Assembly: GCA_965229115.1 (NCBI GenBank)
Contig: CBDDIR010000003.1
Location: 1,364,001 to 1,428,000 of the forward strand
Source of the DNA: UBA7672 sp965229115
Lineage (GTDB): Bacteria; Pseudomonadota; Alphaproteobacteria; Caulobacterales; Hyphomonadaceae
Direction of reading: 5' to 3'
Length of the DNA stretch: 64,000 nucleotides
The notes beneath the pieces were generated by a model, which saw nothing but the letters and a program-made list of their open reading frames with translations, had not been told where the DNA came from and did no database searches. Made by a program: the position numbers and the translations under genes. Shown here piece by piece: positions 7,676-16,072 of the stretch (the stretch's first letter is position 1; every line of letters begins with the position of its first letter).

Positions 7676-9175
7676 TCAGGGCGCAGCGGCGATGCGGAAG
7701 CCGGTGAGGCGATCGCGAGCATCGGGCGCGCTGCGTGTGCGCGAGGCGATGCGGAGCGCTTCGACATTGTCGCTGAAGGCGCCGCCGCGCGTGACGCGTT
7801 GTGCGCACTTGGCGACTTCGACCGAGCGGCCATCGAGCGGCGCTTTCTCGAACGTGTTGACGTAGCAGTCCTGCGTCCACTCGCGGACGTTGCCGGTGAC
7901 GCCGCGCAGGCCGAAGGCGTTGGCTTCGAGTGCGCTGACATCCTGCGTGGCGGAGCCTGCGCCTGAGAGGGCTGCATCGTTGAGGGCGCCCCACCAGAAG
8001 GGCGTGGTTGTTCCGGCGCGGCCGGCATATTCCCATTCGGCTTCGGTGGGCAGGCGATAGGCGCGGTTGGTTTTCTTCGAGAGCCAGGCGGCGTAGGCGG
8101 TCGCGTCTTTCCACGAGACGTTGGTGACCGGCAGCTTGCCGCGGCCGAGGCCTTTGTCATCCGGCGTGTACTTGCCGCATCCGCCATCGGCGACGCAGGC
8201 ATCCCATTCGTCGAAGGTGACTTCGGTGACGCCAATCGCGAACGGCGCCATGGCGACCTTGCGTTGCGGGCCTTCCCACGCCTTGCGGCCGAGTTCGTCG
8301 TCGGGTGCGCCCATCATGAAAGTGCCGCCGGTGATGTTGAGCATCAGCGGGCAGGCGTCGCATTCGCGGAAGGTCGTGTGTGCGGGTTCGGCTTTTGCAG
8401 GTTCGGCTGCGGGGGCGGGCGTTGCTTCAACCGGCGCAGCGTTGGCGAGCGCTTCAGGTGTGGCGACGGCGGTGAGCGCGGGCGTGGCTGGCGTTTCGGC
8501 GCCGGCGGAGCGGAGCGAGGCCACGTTGCTGGCGACGTTGGAGGCGCCGCTTGAGAAGGAGGCGATGAGTGCGCCGACCTGTTGCGGCTTCCATGCATAA
8601 AGGCCGCCGAAGCCGGCAATCAGCAGGACGAGGAAGGTGACGAGGACGGCGCCGATGCCGGGGCCTTTCTTCTTCGCCATGTGTTCCTTGCGGATGGCGA
8701 CCTGTTTGGGCGCGGCTTTCGCCTTGCCCTTCTTCGTCGTCGGTTTCTTCACGCCGCCTTCGGCGAAGAGCGGGCCGGGACCTGCAGCGGTGATGCGCGC
8801 GCGGATGACGTCGACCAGCTTGCGCCAGTTCGGATTGGCGCGGTCGCCATCCCATTGCGAGAGGTCGTTGGTCTGGATGAGTTCGAACATGACCGGGCGA
8901 TCGCACTCTTCGATCATGACGGGCACGAGCGTGTTCTTGCGCTGGCCGATCGTGGCTTCGGCGCGTACCCAGCGGGACTTCACCGAGCGGCTGGACCAGA
9001 GGACGACGACGGCCTTGGCGGAGCGCAGGCGCTCCTCGGTGATCTCGTCGTAATTCTCGCCTGCCTTGAGCTCCATATCGAGCCAGACATTGATGCCTTC
9101 GTGGACGAGCGCGTCGACCACGCGCTGCGCGAGCGGAAGATCTTCCCGGTTATAGGAAACGAACACGTCAGGCAT
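7676..9175 (-). CDS. TIR domain–transmembrane–SUMF1 (FGE-sulfatase) fusion protein
   Basis: A 499-residue fusion. Residues 1-135 are a TIR domain: it starts DVFVSYNRED, has WLD at 31-33, and Glu73 in WVRAEA aligns with the catalytic glutamate of NAD-cleaving TIR domains. A Lys-rich linker (143-171) leads to one transmembrane helix (about 173-194), then an Ala/Pro/Thr-rich stretch, then a formylglycine-generating-enzyme fold (about 275-497) with GGTFMMG, LPTEAEWEYA and GNVREWTQD. The paired catalytic cysteines of true formylglycine-generating enzymes are absent from the C-terminal segment, so this part is more likely a binding or scaffold domain. The ATG at 9175 begins the TIR domain directly. 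Topology predicts TIR inside and SUMF1 outside. It is a solitary gene; signalling or defence is possible but inferred. Confidence 0.85.
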   Translation of the reverse strand: MPDVFVSYNREDLPLAQRVVDALVHEGINVWLDMELKAGENYDEITEERLRSAKAVVVLWSSRSVKSRWVRAEATIGQRKNTLVPVMIEECDRPVMFELIQTNDLSQWDGDRANPNWRKLVDVIRARITAAGPGPLFAEGGVKKPTTKKGKAKAAPKQVAIRKEHMAKKKGPGIGAVLVTFLVLLIAGFGGLYAWKPQQVGALIASFSSGASNVASNVASLRSAGAETPATPALTAVATPEALANAAPVEATPAPAAEPAKAEPAHTTFRECDACPLMLNITGGTFMMGAPDDELGRKAWEGPQRKVAMAPFAIGVTEVTFDEWDACVADGGCGKYTPDDKGLGRGKLPVTNVSWKDATAYAAWLSKKTNRAYRLPTEAEWEYAGRAGTTTPFWWGALNDAALSGAGSATQDVSALEANAFGLRGVTGNVREWTQDCYVNTFEKAPLDGRSVEVAKCAQRVTRGGAFSDNVEALRIASRTRSAPDARDRLTGFRIAAAP

Positions 9176-9422
9176 AGCGGACCCCAGAACCCGATGGCGC
9201 AATGCTGTAGGCTTGCTGCAGGTAAAGGCAATCGGGGAATGCCCAATTCGCGCAGTGTGATGGGGCCGAACTCGCGCTGGCGGGGTGGGATGCCGGGAGT
9301 TTGCGCGGGCGGTGATGGGTTGCATGGCGTTGTGGACCCCAATCCGGGTTTGGCTGAGCGTGTGGCGCCGGTTCGCGATCCCGCAGGTGAGTGCGGGGCG
9401 GGCAGGTTTTCGTTGGGGAAGG

Positions 9423-10160
9423 CTAGCCGGGGTCGTCGCGTGGCTCTGGCACGAGTGCGGGGGTGCGTTCGAAGGCGCGGACGGCGCGCGCTTCGATCGC
9501 GATGGCGTTGAAGTATTCCGGGCGGCCATGCCACCAGCCGAGGCTGGATTCGCGCAGGACGAACGGCGCGCCGAGTGAATGTGCGGGAAGGCGCGCGAGG
9601 AATTTGGCGAGGCGCTGGATCGCGGGCGCGGGGTCTTTCAGCACGTGGGTGAGCGTTTCGATACGGCGCGCGAGGTGGCGGCCGGAGATCGGTGTGGTGG
9701 GGCGATCTTCTTGTGTGGGCGCGGTGGTGGACGTGAGCGGTGCGTCGTCGTCAAGCGACGATGTTTCCCAGCCGAGGACGCGGAAGGCGGCTGGCCTGTT
9801 GTTCGGCTGTTGTGGCTCGTTGTGATCGGGTTGGGTTTGGTGTTTGGCGCGGGTGCGCGGCGATGGCGGTGTGGCGGACTTGGCGTTCGCGATGAGGTCG
9901 CGGCCTTCGCGTGTCATCAGCAGGTGGATGATCGCCTCGGTGATGAGCAGGGAGCGCACCAGCGTTTCGAGCGGGATGAGACGGCAACGGATGGCGTGAC
10001 GCTCTGTGTAGGTCGTGTCGCGGGCGGCGAGGCCGGCGGCGGAGCGCGCCTCGCGCATCAACACGACGAACATGGCGGCGATGCGCTCCCACAGTTCGGG
10101 GAGCGAGAAGCTGGTCGGCGGCCATGGCGGCGCGGACAGGGGATCGATCATGCGTTTCAT
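9423..10160 (-). CDS. Hypothetical protein, disordered centre
   Basis: A 245-residue protein with no motif I recognise. Residues 15-90 are helical and include a moderately hydrophobic stretch around LVRSLLITEAIIHLLMT; residues 95-160 are rich in Pro, Thr, Asn and Gln and look disordered; the C-terminal part contains RHLARRIETL and a Trp-rich SSLGWWHGRPEYFNAI. No signal peptide. The strand was chosen because codon use and composition are coherent, whereas the opposite frames are Arg/Gly-rich. It stands upstream of the TIR–SUMF1 gene on the same strand with a 247-base gap. Function unknown. Confidence 0.6.
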   Translation of the reverse strand: MKRMIDPLSAPPWPPTSFSLPELWERIAAMFVVLMREARSAAGLAARDTTYTERHAIRCRLIPLETLVRSLLITEAIIHLLMTREGRDLIANAKSATPPSPRTRAKHQTQPDHNEPQQPNNRPAAFRVLGWETSSLDDDAPLTSTTAPTQEDRPTTPISGRHLARRIETLTHVLKDPAPAIQRLAKFLARLPAHSLGAPFVLRESSLGWWHGRPEYFNAIAIEARAVRAFERTPALVPEPRDDPG

Positions 10161-10570
10161 GGCGCGGAGTATGCGGCGGGGTGGAGCGGGTGTGGGGATG
10201 TGGGTGCGGGCGTCCTACAGCTGGGGGTGAGGTTGGTGTTGTGGTGGTGGGGTTTTGGGGTGGGGTGTCCTACGGGGGAGGTGGTGGATTCCGCGGAATC
10301 CAATTGGGTCGGTGGTGAACGCAGCGACCCCCACCTGTCCTCCCCCTTTTAGGGGGAGGGACCGAGTTGCGCGAACTTACTTCTCGACTGAGGACGGCGA
10401 GCCTGCAGGGTCCCTCCCCCTAAAAGGGGGAGGACAGGTGGGGGTCGGGTTGGGAGGTGGGGTTGGACGGGGTGAGCGCTGCGGTTTCGCTGCAATCAAT
10501 CAGCTTATGATTGCTGACGCGCTCACTCTGTTGCCGTAAACCGAAGTGTGAATCGTGGAGGGTTGTCTTG
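10161..10570. other. 410-base gene-free stretch: G-run motif and long inverted repeat
   Basis: No credible gene is seen between the hypothetical gene on the minus strand and the lipoprotein gene at 10571. The stretch holds a run of four G-tracts at 10249-10278 (tracts of 4, 4, 4 and 5 G with loops of 4, 1 and 8 bases), able in principle to form a G-quadruplex, and the 39-bp inverted repeat annotated separately. Confidence 0.6.
10325..10447. repeat. 39-bp perfect inverted repeat
   Basis: Bases 10325-10363 are the exact reverse complement of 10409-10447, with a 45-base spacer. Each arm also contains its own small palindrome (five C, TTTTA, five G). The design resembles a miniature inverted-repeat element or REP-type element. 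No transposase or target duplication was identified. Confidence 0.85.
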
Positions 10571-10981
10571 ATGAAACGTGCCGGTGTTGTGTTTGCGGGC
10601 GTTGCCTGTCTGGTTGTGACGGCGTGCGGCCAGTCGGAGGCTCCGGCTGCTGCGGCTCCTGAAATGGCGAGTGCGCCGGCGGCTGTGGCGGAGGCGCCGG
10701 CTGGGTTGCCGGCTTATCTTGCGCCGATGGCTGGGGCGAAGATCACGCAGAGCTCGTCGCATGATGGCGATCACACGATGATGTACACGATCGACAAGCC
10801 GATGGCCGAGGTGACGGCGCACTATCGCGAGGCGATCAAGGTGGCGGGCATCACGACGGACACCGACATGGGCACGAGCGACGGGCATTCGATCACGTAC
10901 AGCCAGAGCCCGAGCTTCACGGTGATGTTCACGAACAAGGGCGGAAGCGCGACGGACGTTTCGGTGATGAGTTCGAAGTAG
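10571..10981 (+). CDS. Small putative lipoprotein
   Basis: A 136-residue envelope protein. The hydrophobic N-terminus ends in LVVTAC with Cys19 as the probable lipidation site. After an Ala/Pro-rich tether (to about residue 50) comes a compact domain starting YLAPMAGAKI and containing VTAHYREAIKVAG, a helix-strand pattern seen in small periplasmic proteins that follow unfolded lipoprotein tethers. The ATG at 10571 places the signal sequence correctly; an earlier in-frame ATG would bury it. No function can be assigned. Confidence 0.75.
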   Translation: MKRAGVVFAGVACLVVTACGQSEAPAAAAPEMASAPAAVAEAPAGLPAYLAPMAGAKITQSSSHDGDHTMMYTIDKPMAEVTAHYREAIKVAGITTDTDMGTSDGHSITYSQSPSFTVMFTNKGGSATDVSVMSSK

Positions 10982-10989
10982 GGGTTGGT

Positions 10990-11047
10990 GCGCGCTCGTC
11001 CTTCGACGGACGCGCATCTTCGATGCGCTGCTCAGGATGAGCGCTAA
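10990..11047 (+). repeat. Half unit of composite palindromic repeat (copy 1)
   Basis: Contains CGCTCGTCCTTCGACGGAC, a tip hairpin (GCGCAT/ATGCGC), then TGCTCAGGATGAGCGCTAA. The same sequence recurs at 13788, 16861 and 52748, where it is paired with its inverted partner. Here only one half is present. Confidence 0.85.
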
Positions 11048-11123
11048 CCGATGATTGCTATCCCGGCCGCAGCGAAGCGTAGAGCTGTGAACCAGTTAGA
11101 CGCTGTCGTGCTGTCGCAATGGG

Positions 11124-11151
11124 TCCCGGATAGCGCTTCGCGCTTCCGGGA
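11124..11151. repeat. REP-like hairpin
   Basis: TCCCGGA (11124-11130) pairs with 11145-11151 and AGCGC (11132-11136) pairs with 11140-11144 around a TTC loop, leaving one bulged base. It lies in the 250-base gap between two lipoprotein genes and looks like an interspersed palindromic element. Confidence 0.65.
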
Positions 11152-11230
11152 TGACAGGTTTGTGGCATTGCTATTATCGGGCCGCTAACCGGTTCGTCGC
11201 ATCCTGACGCCTCTTCAGAGGGGGCTGAAA

Positions 11231-11716
11231 ATGCGATCGAGCTCTGCGCGTGGTCTTCTGTTGACCGCTGTTGTGATGGCGGCGGCATGTTCTGCTGGCG
11301 ATGCGCCGGGGGCCTCGCTGACGGAGGTCATGCCGAAGGTTGTTGCCGGCAAATGGCGTGTCACCATCATGGTCGATGGCAAGGGCGGCGAGATGTCGTC
11401 CAACTTCTGCCGGCCGGAAACGGCGATCGATGACATCATGATGTCGGGCCTGCCGGGGAATGGCCGCAACTGTGAAGAACGTACGTTCGAGCAGGCGAGC
11501 GAAACATCCTGGCAGCTACACTCGGTGTGCAACTTCATGGGGACCGGCGACAGGAATGCGGACACGGTTGTGACGATCGACACGCATGTGAGCGGCAATC
11601 TGACATCGCACTATCAGGCGGAGTCGAAGCAGGTGTTCTCGAAGCCGATGAGCGGCGTGAGCCAGCAGACAATCCTGCAGAAGGCCGAGCGCGTCGGCGA
11701 TTGTACGCCCAGCTGA
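11231..11716 (+). CDS. DUF3617-like lipoprotein
   Basis: A 161-residue exported protein. The signal ends in MAAAC, Cys20 being the probable lipidation site. The mature part opens with GKWRVTIMVDG and has spaced cysteines (CRPE, NCEERTF, SVCNF, GDC at the end), the layout of DUF3617 proteins found in the envelopes of alphaproteobacteria. It converges with a GNAT gene 10 bases beyond. The first codon is ATG after GAGGGGGC. Its role is unknown. Confidence 0.78.
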   Translation: MRSSSARGLLLTAVVMAAACSAGDAPGASLTEVMPKVVAGKWRVTIMVDGKGGEMSSNFCRPETAIDDIMMSGLPGNGRNCEERTFEQASETSWQLHSVCNFMGTGDRNADTVVTIDTHVSGNLTSHYQAESKQVFSKPMSGVSQQTILQKAERVGDCTPS

Positions 11717-11726
11717 CGCGCGCGCG

Positions 11727-12167
11727 CTAACGCCGGTATTTGATGAACGGCGTAGCCTTGGCGACCTGGTCGTAGAGTTTGCGGGCCGTCGCGTTGAACT
11801 CCTGCGTTAGCCAATAGACCTGGTCGGCGCCGCGTTGGTCGGCGGCGGTATAGACGGCTTCGATGAGGGCGCGGCCTACGCCCTGGCCGCGGGCGTCCTG
11901 GCTGGTGAAGAGGTCTTCGAGATAGCAGCGCGGGCCGGCCGCCCATGTGACGGGGTGGAAGAGGTAGTGGACGAAGCCGAGGAGTTTGCCGTCTGGCGTG
12001 GTGGCGCAGAAGGCGTGGATGGGGGCTTCGGGATCGAGGATGCGTTGCCAGGTGAGGTCGGTGACTTCGGTGGGGACGGTCGCTTCGTAGAAGGTGAGGT
12101 AGCCCTGCCAGAGGTCGTTCCACTGGGCGCGGTCGGCGTGGGTGAGGGGGCGGATGGTGAAGGTCAT
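11727..12167 (-). CDS. GNAT family N-acetyltransferase
   Basis: A 146-residue acetyltransferase. The acetyl-CoA binding motif A is ARGQGVGRALIEAVY, preceded by the LEDLFTSQDA strand; the C-terminal NATARKLYDQVAK helix is the usual motif B of spermidine/amino-acid type GNAT proteins. It probably acetylates a small amine, but the substrate cannot be read from the sequence. It is followed on the minus strand by the converging lipoprotein gene and preceded by an inverted repeat. Confidence 0.88.
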   Translation of the reverse strand: MTFTIRPLTHADRAQWNDLWQGYLTFYEATVPTEVTDLTWQRILDPEAPIHAFCATTPDGKLLGFVHYLFHPVTWAAGPRCYLEDLFTSQDARGQGVGRALIEAVYTAADQRGADQVYWLTQEFNATARKLYDQVAKATPFIKYRR

Positions 12168-12191
12168 GGGCTTCGCGGGGAATAGGGAATG

Positions 12192-12260
12192 GGGAGTAGG
12201 GAATAGGCAGCAAGCTTAGCAGCGGCCGGGACTACTCCCTACTGCCTATTCCCTACTCCC
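12192..12260. repeat. 19-bp inverted repeat built from GGGAATA-type units
   Basis: GGGAGTAGGGAATAGGCAG at 12192-12210 is the exact reverse complement of 12242-12260; the spacer is 31 bases. The arms are runs of near-identical 7-base units. The same architecture with a different heptamer occurs at 21678-21793. Confidence 0.85.
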
Positions 12261-12265
12261 TAGCG

Positions 12266-13072
12266 TCACGCGTGGATGGCGATGGCGCCTTCGGTTTTCC
12301 AGTTGTCGGGCTTTTCGAATTTGAGGCGGCGATTGGCGGCGGCTTTGGCGCCGAAGGCGGCTAGGACGGCATCCAGCGCGTCGGCGGATTTGAGCATGGT
12401 CTTGCGGTCGGTTGGATCGATCATCAGGTGCCTTGTCTCTTCGAGGTGCGTGATGATCTGCGCGCGGACGGGACGGCCGTCTTCGTCGGCGTAGCCTGCG
12501 TTGGGGAGGCCCCAGGCTTTGAGCTGGGCGGCGGGGAAAGTCTCGACGAGCATGCCGGGGGCGTCTCGCCAGGGCCAGACGGGGCGCTGGCTGCGGGCGA
12601 GGAGCGTGAGGCAGGCGGCGGCAAAGGGCGCGCCGGGGCGTGAGCCGTTCCAGAGGGTGGAGCGGGTGGCGTTGTGCTGGCGCTCGGTGAGGCGGGCGGG
12701 TTTGGCGCTGGCGAGCGGAGCGTGGGTGGTTGCGTAGGCCACGAGGTCTGCGCCGCGGGGGAAGGGGCGGTCTTCGGCGACGGTGAGCTGGGCGATGTCG
12801 CGCAGGAGCTGGGCGTGGCCGCCGCGGGGCATGTGGGCTTCGGGCAGGCAGAAGGGCGCATCGATGGCGGCGGCGCGGTAGCGGCCTTCGCCGAGCAGGG
12901 TGACGAGGTTGTCGAAGGGGTCGGCTGCGCCGTCGAGCTTCTGGACGGGGCGGAGGTCGGCGAGGCGGGGGCCTTCGAGGGCGGCGATCCAGACGGTGGG
13001 TTTGGAGCAGATGCGGCGCCACGGGCCTGCGCCGCCGGAGAAGTCGATGCCGAGGAATCGCGCGTCGCTCAT
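12266..13072 (-). CDS. DUF429 family protein
   Basis: A 268-residue soluble protein with the N-terminal GIDFSGG motif and the AAIDAPFCLP strand that characterise DUF429, a family with a predicted RNase H-like fold. Later conserved elements are ETFPAAQLKAWGLP and the C-terminal DALDAVLAAFGA, which carries acidic residues in place for metal binding. Biochemical function is not established. It is divergent from the TetR-family gene at 13198. Confidence 0.82.
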   Translation of the reverse strand: MSDARFLGIDFSGGAGPWRRICSKPTVWIAALEGPRLADLRPVQKLDGAADPFDNLVTLLGEGRYRAAAIDAPFCLPEAHMPRGGHAQLLRDIAQLTVAEDRPFPRGADLVAYATTHAPLASAKPARLTERQHNATRSTLWNGSRPGAPFAAACLTLLARSQRPVWPWRDAPGMLVETFPAAQLKAWGLPNAGYADEDGRPVRAQIITHLEETRHLMIDPTDRKTMLKSADALDAVLAAFGAKAAANRRLKFEKPDNWKTEGAIAIHA

Positions 13073-13197
13073 GGCGGGAAGGTGAACGGGATTAACTGTC
13101 GCGCCAATGGTTCGCCTGGGGTTTTGCGCTGTCTTTCGATGCGGCGCGACAGTTCAAAACCTTGACAGGAAGGGCCGTTACAGGCGCTTTGGGGGCG

Positions 13198-13776
13198 ATG
13201 ACGACTGTGACCTCTCCTGGCGCCGCGACGCGCGAAAAGCTGATGCAGGCTGCTGCGCGGATTGTTGCGCGCGATGGGCTCGCTGCGGCGACGACGGCGG
13301 CCATCGCGGCTGAGGCTGGCGTGGCCGAGGGGACGCTGTACCGGCACTTCGAGAGCAAGGACGACCTGCTGATCGCGGCGTATCGCCAGATGAAGCAGGA
13401 GGTGTTCCTGAATGCGGGCGAGGGGCTGGATACGAGCATGGCGCCGCCGGAACGCCTGAAGCGGACGTGGCGGGCGATCTATCTGGCGTATCGCGCGAAC
13501 AAGGATGCGTTTGCGTTCGGTCAGCGGTTCGCGGAGTCGGCGCTGGCGGAGCGTGAGGGTGGCGAGGCCGGGCGCGCTGTGGGCCGCATGGTTGGGGATT
13601 TGAGGAAGGCCGGGATTGCTTCGGGCGACTTCAAGAACTTGCCGCCGGATCTCTTGGGCAGCCTGTTCATGGCGCCGATCGCGTATCTGCTGAAGGCCGA
13701 GATCAAAGGCCGGAAGTGGACGGATGCGGAGCTGGACGCTGCTGCTGATAGCGTGCTGGCTGGATGGACGAAGTAG
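13198..13776 (+). CDS. TetR/AcrR family transcriptional regulator
   Basis: A 192-residue regulator. The DNA-binding helix-turn-helix occupies roughly residues 12-58, with TTAAIAAEAGVAEGTLYRHF as the recognition part. The C-terminal all-helical domain would bind a ligand and form the dimer. The ATG at 13198 is preceded by GGGGGCG; a TTG at 13162 is in frame but less likely. It is divergent from the DUF429 gene (125 bases between starts), and TetR proteins often control the divergent neighbour or themselves; the inducer is unknown. Confidence 0.9.
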   Translation: MTTVTSPGAATREKLMQAAARIVARDGLAAATTAAIAAEAGVAEGTLYRHFESKDDLLIAAYRQMKQEVFLNAGEGLDTSMAPPERLKRTWRAIYLAYRANKDAFAFGQRFAESALAEREGGEAGRAVGRMVGDLRKAGIASGDFKNLPPDLLGSLFMAPIAYLLKAEIKGRKWTDAELDAAADSVLAGWTK

Positions 13777-13787
13777 CTCGTGAGGTG

Positions 13788-13923
13788 AGCATCGCGCTCG
13801 TCCTTCGACGGACGCGCACTTTGTGCGCTGCTCAGGATGAGCGCTAGACCACTAGCGACCCTGTAGCGCTCATCCTGAGCAGTTTGCGAAGCAAGCGTCC
13901 GTCGAAGAACGGGCGCGTGCGCG
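13788..13923. repeat. Composite palindromic repeat (copy 2, full)
   Basis: Left half (tip hairpin GCGCAC/GTGCGC), central GCGCTAGACC...CCTGTAGCGC, and inverted right half (tip TTGC/GCAA). The outer arms pair TCGTCCTTCGACGGACGC with GCGTCCGTCGAAGAACG. It fills the gap between the TetR gene and the quinone oxidoreductase gene. Confidence 0.88.
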
Positions 13924-13943
13924 CAGGTGCATTTCAATGCACC

Positions 13944-14939
13944 CTACGGTTTAAGGATTACCTTCCCCACTAGCCTGCGATCTCGCATCAGCTCGAAGGC
14001 GTCTCGCCATTGGGTGAGCGGAAGCTCTGCGAACACGGCGGGGCGCGTGACGCCTTCGGCGGCCCAGCGCCAGATTTGGTCGCGGACTATGCGGCCGCGT
14101 TCCGGCAACTGGCGGCTGTATTCGCCGGCGCGGACGCCGATTACTGAGAAGCCTTTGATGAGGGGGATGTTGGTGTTGACGCTGGCGATGCGTCCGCCGG
14201 CGAAGCCGATGACAAGGAGGCGGCCGTTGAAGGCGATGCAGCGGGTGGACTCGTCGAAGATGTCGCCGCCGACGGGATCGAAGATGACGTCTGCGCCGCG
14301 GCCGTTGCTGAGGGCTTTGACTTGCTCGCGGAAGGCTTCACCCTTTTTTGGGCCGCGGTTGTCGCCGAGGACGATGACGTGGTTGGCGCCGGCGGCTTTG
14401 AGTGCGTCAGCTTTCTGGGGTGAGGCGGTGGTGGCGATGACGTTGGCGCCGAGGATGCGGCCGACATCGACGCTGGCCATGCCGACGCCGCCTGAGGCGC
14501 CGTGGACGAGCAAGGTTTCGCCGGGCTGCAGCTGGCCGCGTTCGACCAGCGAGACGTAGGCCGTGGTGTAGGCGGCGGGATAGGCGGCGGCTTGAGCGGC
14601 GCTCATTGCTTCGGGGATGGGGTGGAGCGAGGCGGCGGGGCTGATGGCGTAGTCGGCGAAGGCGCCGGTTTTCGTGCCGCCTGCAACGCGCTGGCCGGGC
14701 TGCATGGCGACGCCGGCGCCGACTGCATCGACGACGCCGGCGAGGTCCATGCCGACGGTGAAGGGCGGCGCAGGTTTGAACTGGTACTCGCCCTTGAGCA
14801 TCAGGAGGTCGGGGAAGTTGAGGCTGGCGGCTTCGACGCGGACGCGGACTTCGCCTGCGCCGGGCTCTGGCAGGGGGAGGTCCTTCAGGGCGACGCGGGA
14901 GAAATCCTGCGCCAATGCCTCGCAAACCACTGCCCACAT
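13944..14939 (-). CDS. NADPH:quinone oxidoreductase, zinc-independent MDR family
   Basis: A 331-residue cytoplasmic enzyme of the medium-chain dehydrogenase/reductase superfamily. The N-terminal catalytic domain has MDLAGVVDAVG, and the Rossmann domain carries GASGGVGMASVDVG for NADPH binding; no structural-zinc cysteine cluster is present, as in quinone oxidoreductases. I chose ATG 14939 (AGGA seven bases upstream); the reading MWAVVCEAL matches the usual start of this family. It follows the membrane-protein gene at 14971 by 31 bases, probably one transcript. Quinone or enoyl substrates are likely. Confidence 0.9.
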   Translation of the reverse strand: MWAVVCEALAQDFSRVALKDLPLPEPGAGEVRVRVEAASLNFPDLLMLKGEYQFKPAPPFTVGMDLAGVVDAVGAGVAMQPGQRVAGGTKTGAFADYAISPAASLHPIPEAMSAAQAAAYPAAYTTAYVSLVERGQLQPGETLLVHGASGGVGMASVDVGRILGANVIATTASPQKADALKAAGANHVIVLGDNRGPKKGEAFREQVKALSNGRGADVIFDPVGGDIFDESTRCIAFNGRLLVIGFAGGRIASVNTNIPLIKGFSVIGVRAGEYSRQLPERGRIVRDQIWRWAAEGVTRPAVFAELPLTQWRDAFELMRDRRLVGKVILKP

Positions 14940-14970
14940 GTTGGTTCCTGTCTTCATCCGTACACGCGCA

Positions 14971-15507
14971 TCACAGCGCGGGGCGCGCCGGCGACGTGCG
15001 CAGCAGGCCACCTAGCATGGAAAGGCCGAATGCCAATTTCAGCGCGCCGTCGGCTTCGACGAGCGCGGCAGTCGGGATCTGCGGTGCGAGCGCGCCAACG
15101 ATCGCTACGCCGATGCAGGAGAGGCCGAGCCACAGGATCAAGGGGCCGACCGACACGAACATCGGGAGGAAGTGCGCGCCGACAACGGCGATCACGGCGA
15201 GGGTGCTGCCGCGTTCATCCAGCGTGATGTGCGGGAAGATCAGGAAGAAGACGATCATCTCCGCGATGATCGGGATCCAGATGGCGACGAGCTGGAAATT
15301 GGTGGGCCGGGGCAGGCCGCGTTTGCGGCCGATGATGGCGACGGTGACCAGCGCGGCGATGCCGACGCCGAAGCCCGCGAGCAGGACATTGGCGGAGGCG
15401 GACGGCGCGAACAGGGCGCCGATGAGAATCGCGATGCCGACGCAGACGAGGAAGGCGCCCGCGCCTGGGGTCATCGGCTTGTAGAGTTCGGGCCTGTAGA
15501 GCCGCAT
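14971..15507 (-). CDS. Integral membrane protein, five predicted helices
   Basis: A 178-residue protein with about five hydrophobic segments (around residues 13-33, 42-60, 72-92, 103-125, 127-150) linked by very short loops; one loop has GRKRGLPRP, expected to be cytoplasmic. No enzymatic motif is visible. It lies immediately upstream of the quinone oxidoreductase gene on the same strand. Function unknown. Confidence 0.72.
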   Translation of the reverse strand: MRLYRPELYKPMTPGAGAFLVCVGIAILIGALFAPSASANVLLAGFGVGIAALVTVAIIGRKRGLPRPTNFQLVAIWIPIIAEMIVFFLIFPHITLDERGSTLAVIAVVGAHFLPMFVSVGPLILWLGLSCIGVAIVGALAPQIPTAALVEADGALKLAFGLSMLGGLLRTSPARPAL

Positions 15508-15583
15508 GAGAGCCCCTTCCGCTGCCTCTTTGATAGCCAGTCTGCACGCTGCACTGGCAGGCGGGCGGCGTCACGGTGCCGTT

Positions 15584-15612
15584 ACGTAAAGTTTACGTCG
15601 GTGCTGTTGACA
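15584..15612 (+). promoter_or_regulatory. Perfect palindrome plus TTGACA upstream of the first urcA-type gene
   Basis: ACGTAAA-G-TTTACGT (15584-15598) is a perfect palindrome ending eight bases before a consensus -35 hexamer TTGACA (15607-15612). A matching -10 element is weak. The position suggests an operator for an activator or repressor of the gene at 15733. Confidence 0.45.
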
Positions 15613-15732
15613 CGAGTGCGGTGCAGCATGATCGTGTTCGCAACTGCACAAGAACATACGAAGTGCAGAAGGAAACGCTCCAGGGTCGTTGAGTAACGCA
15701 AAAGCAAAACGACAACCCGGAGAACTAACACT

Positions 15733-16032
15733 ATGAAACGCATCGCAATTTTCGCCGCTCTCGCTCTGTCGGCCGGCATCGCCCACGCAGATCCGATCAC
15801 CGTCTCGGCCCCCAAGGCGGACGCCTCGCAGGCAGAAGTCGCCGCTTATGTCGGCAAGCTGGACAAGGCCGTGAAGAACGTCTGCCAGTCGGCCTACAGC
15901 CCGATCATCGGCATCAACTATTTCAGCTACAAAGACTGCATCAAGGCGACCCGCGCTGACGTCGCCAAGCAGGACCCGACGGGCCTCTACGCGAAGGCCG
16001 ACTCGGCTCCGGTGCAGGTCGCTGCCAAGTAA
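15733..16032 (+). CDS. UrcA family protein (first of two)
   Basis: A 99-residue exported protein with a cleavable signal peptide (about 19 residues, ending AHA/D). The mature part shows the UrcA pattern: a short strand ITVSAPKAD, a Tyr-containing helix, and two cysteines about 20 residues apart in NVCQSAY and YKDCIKATRADVAK. UrcA proteins are small periplasmic proteins common in sphingomonads and caulobacters; their role is not known. A second member lies 238 bases downstream after a terminator, so the two are separately transcribed. Confidence 0.85.
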   Translation: MKRIAIFAALALSAGIAHADPITVSAPKADASQAEVAAYVGKLDKAVKNVCQSAYSPIIGINYFSYKDCIKATRADVAKQDPTGLYAKADSAPVQVAAK

Positions 16033-16072
16033 AATCCTGGTCGTTAGGGGACGGCATTTCGAAGGTCGGCAG

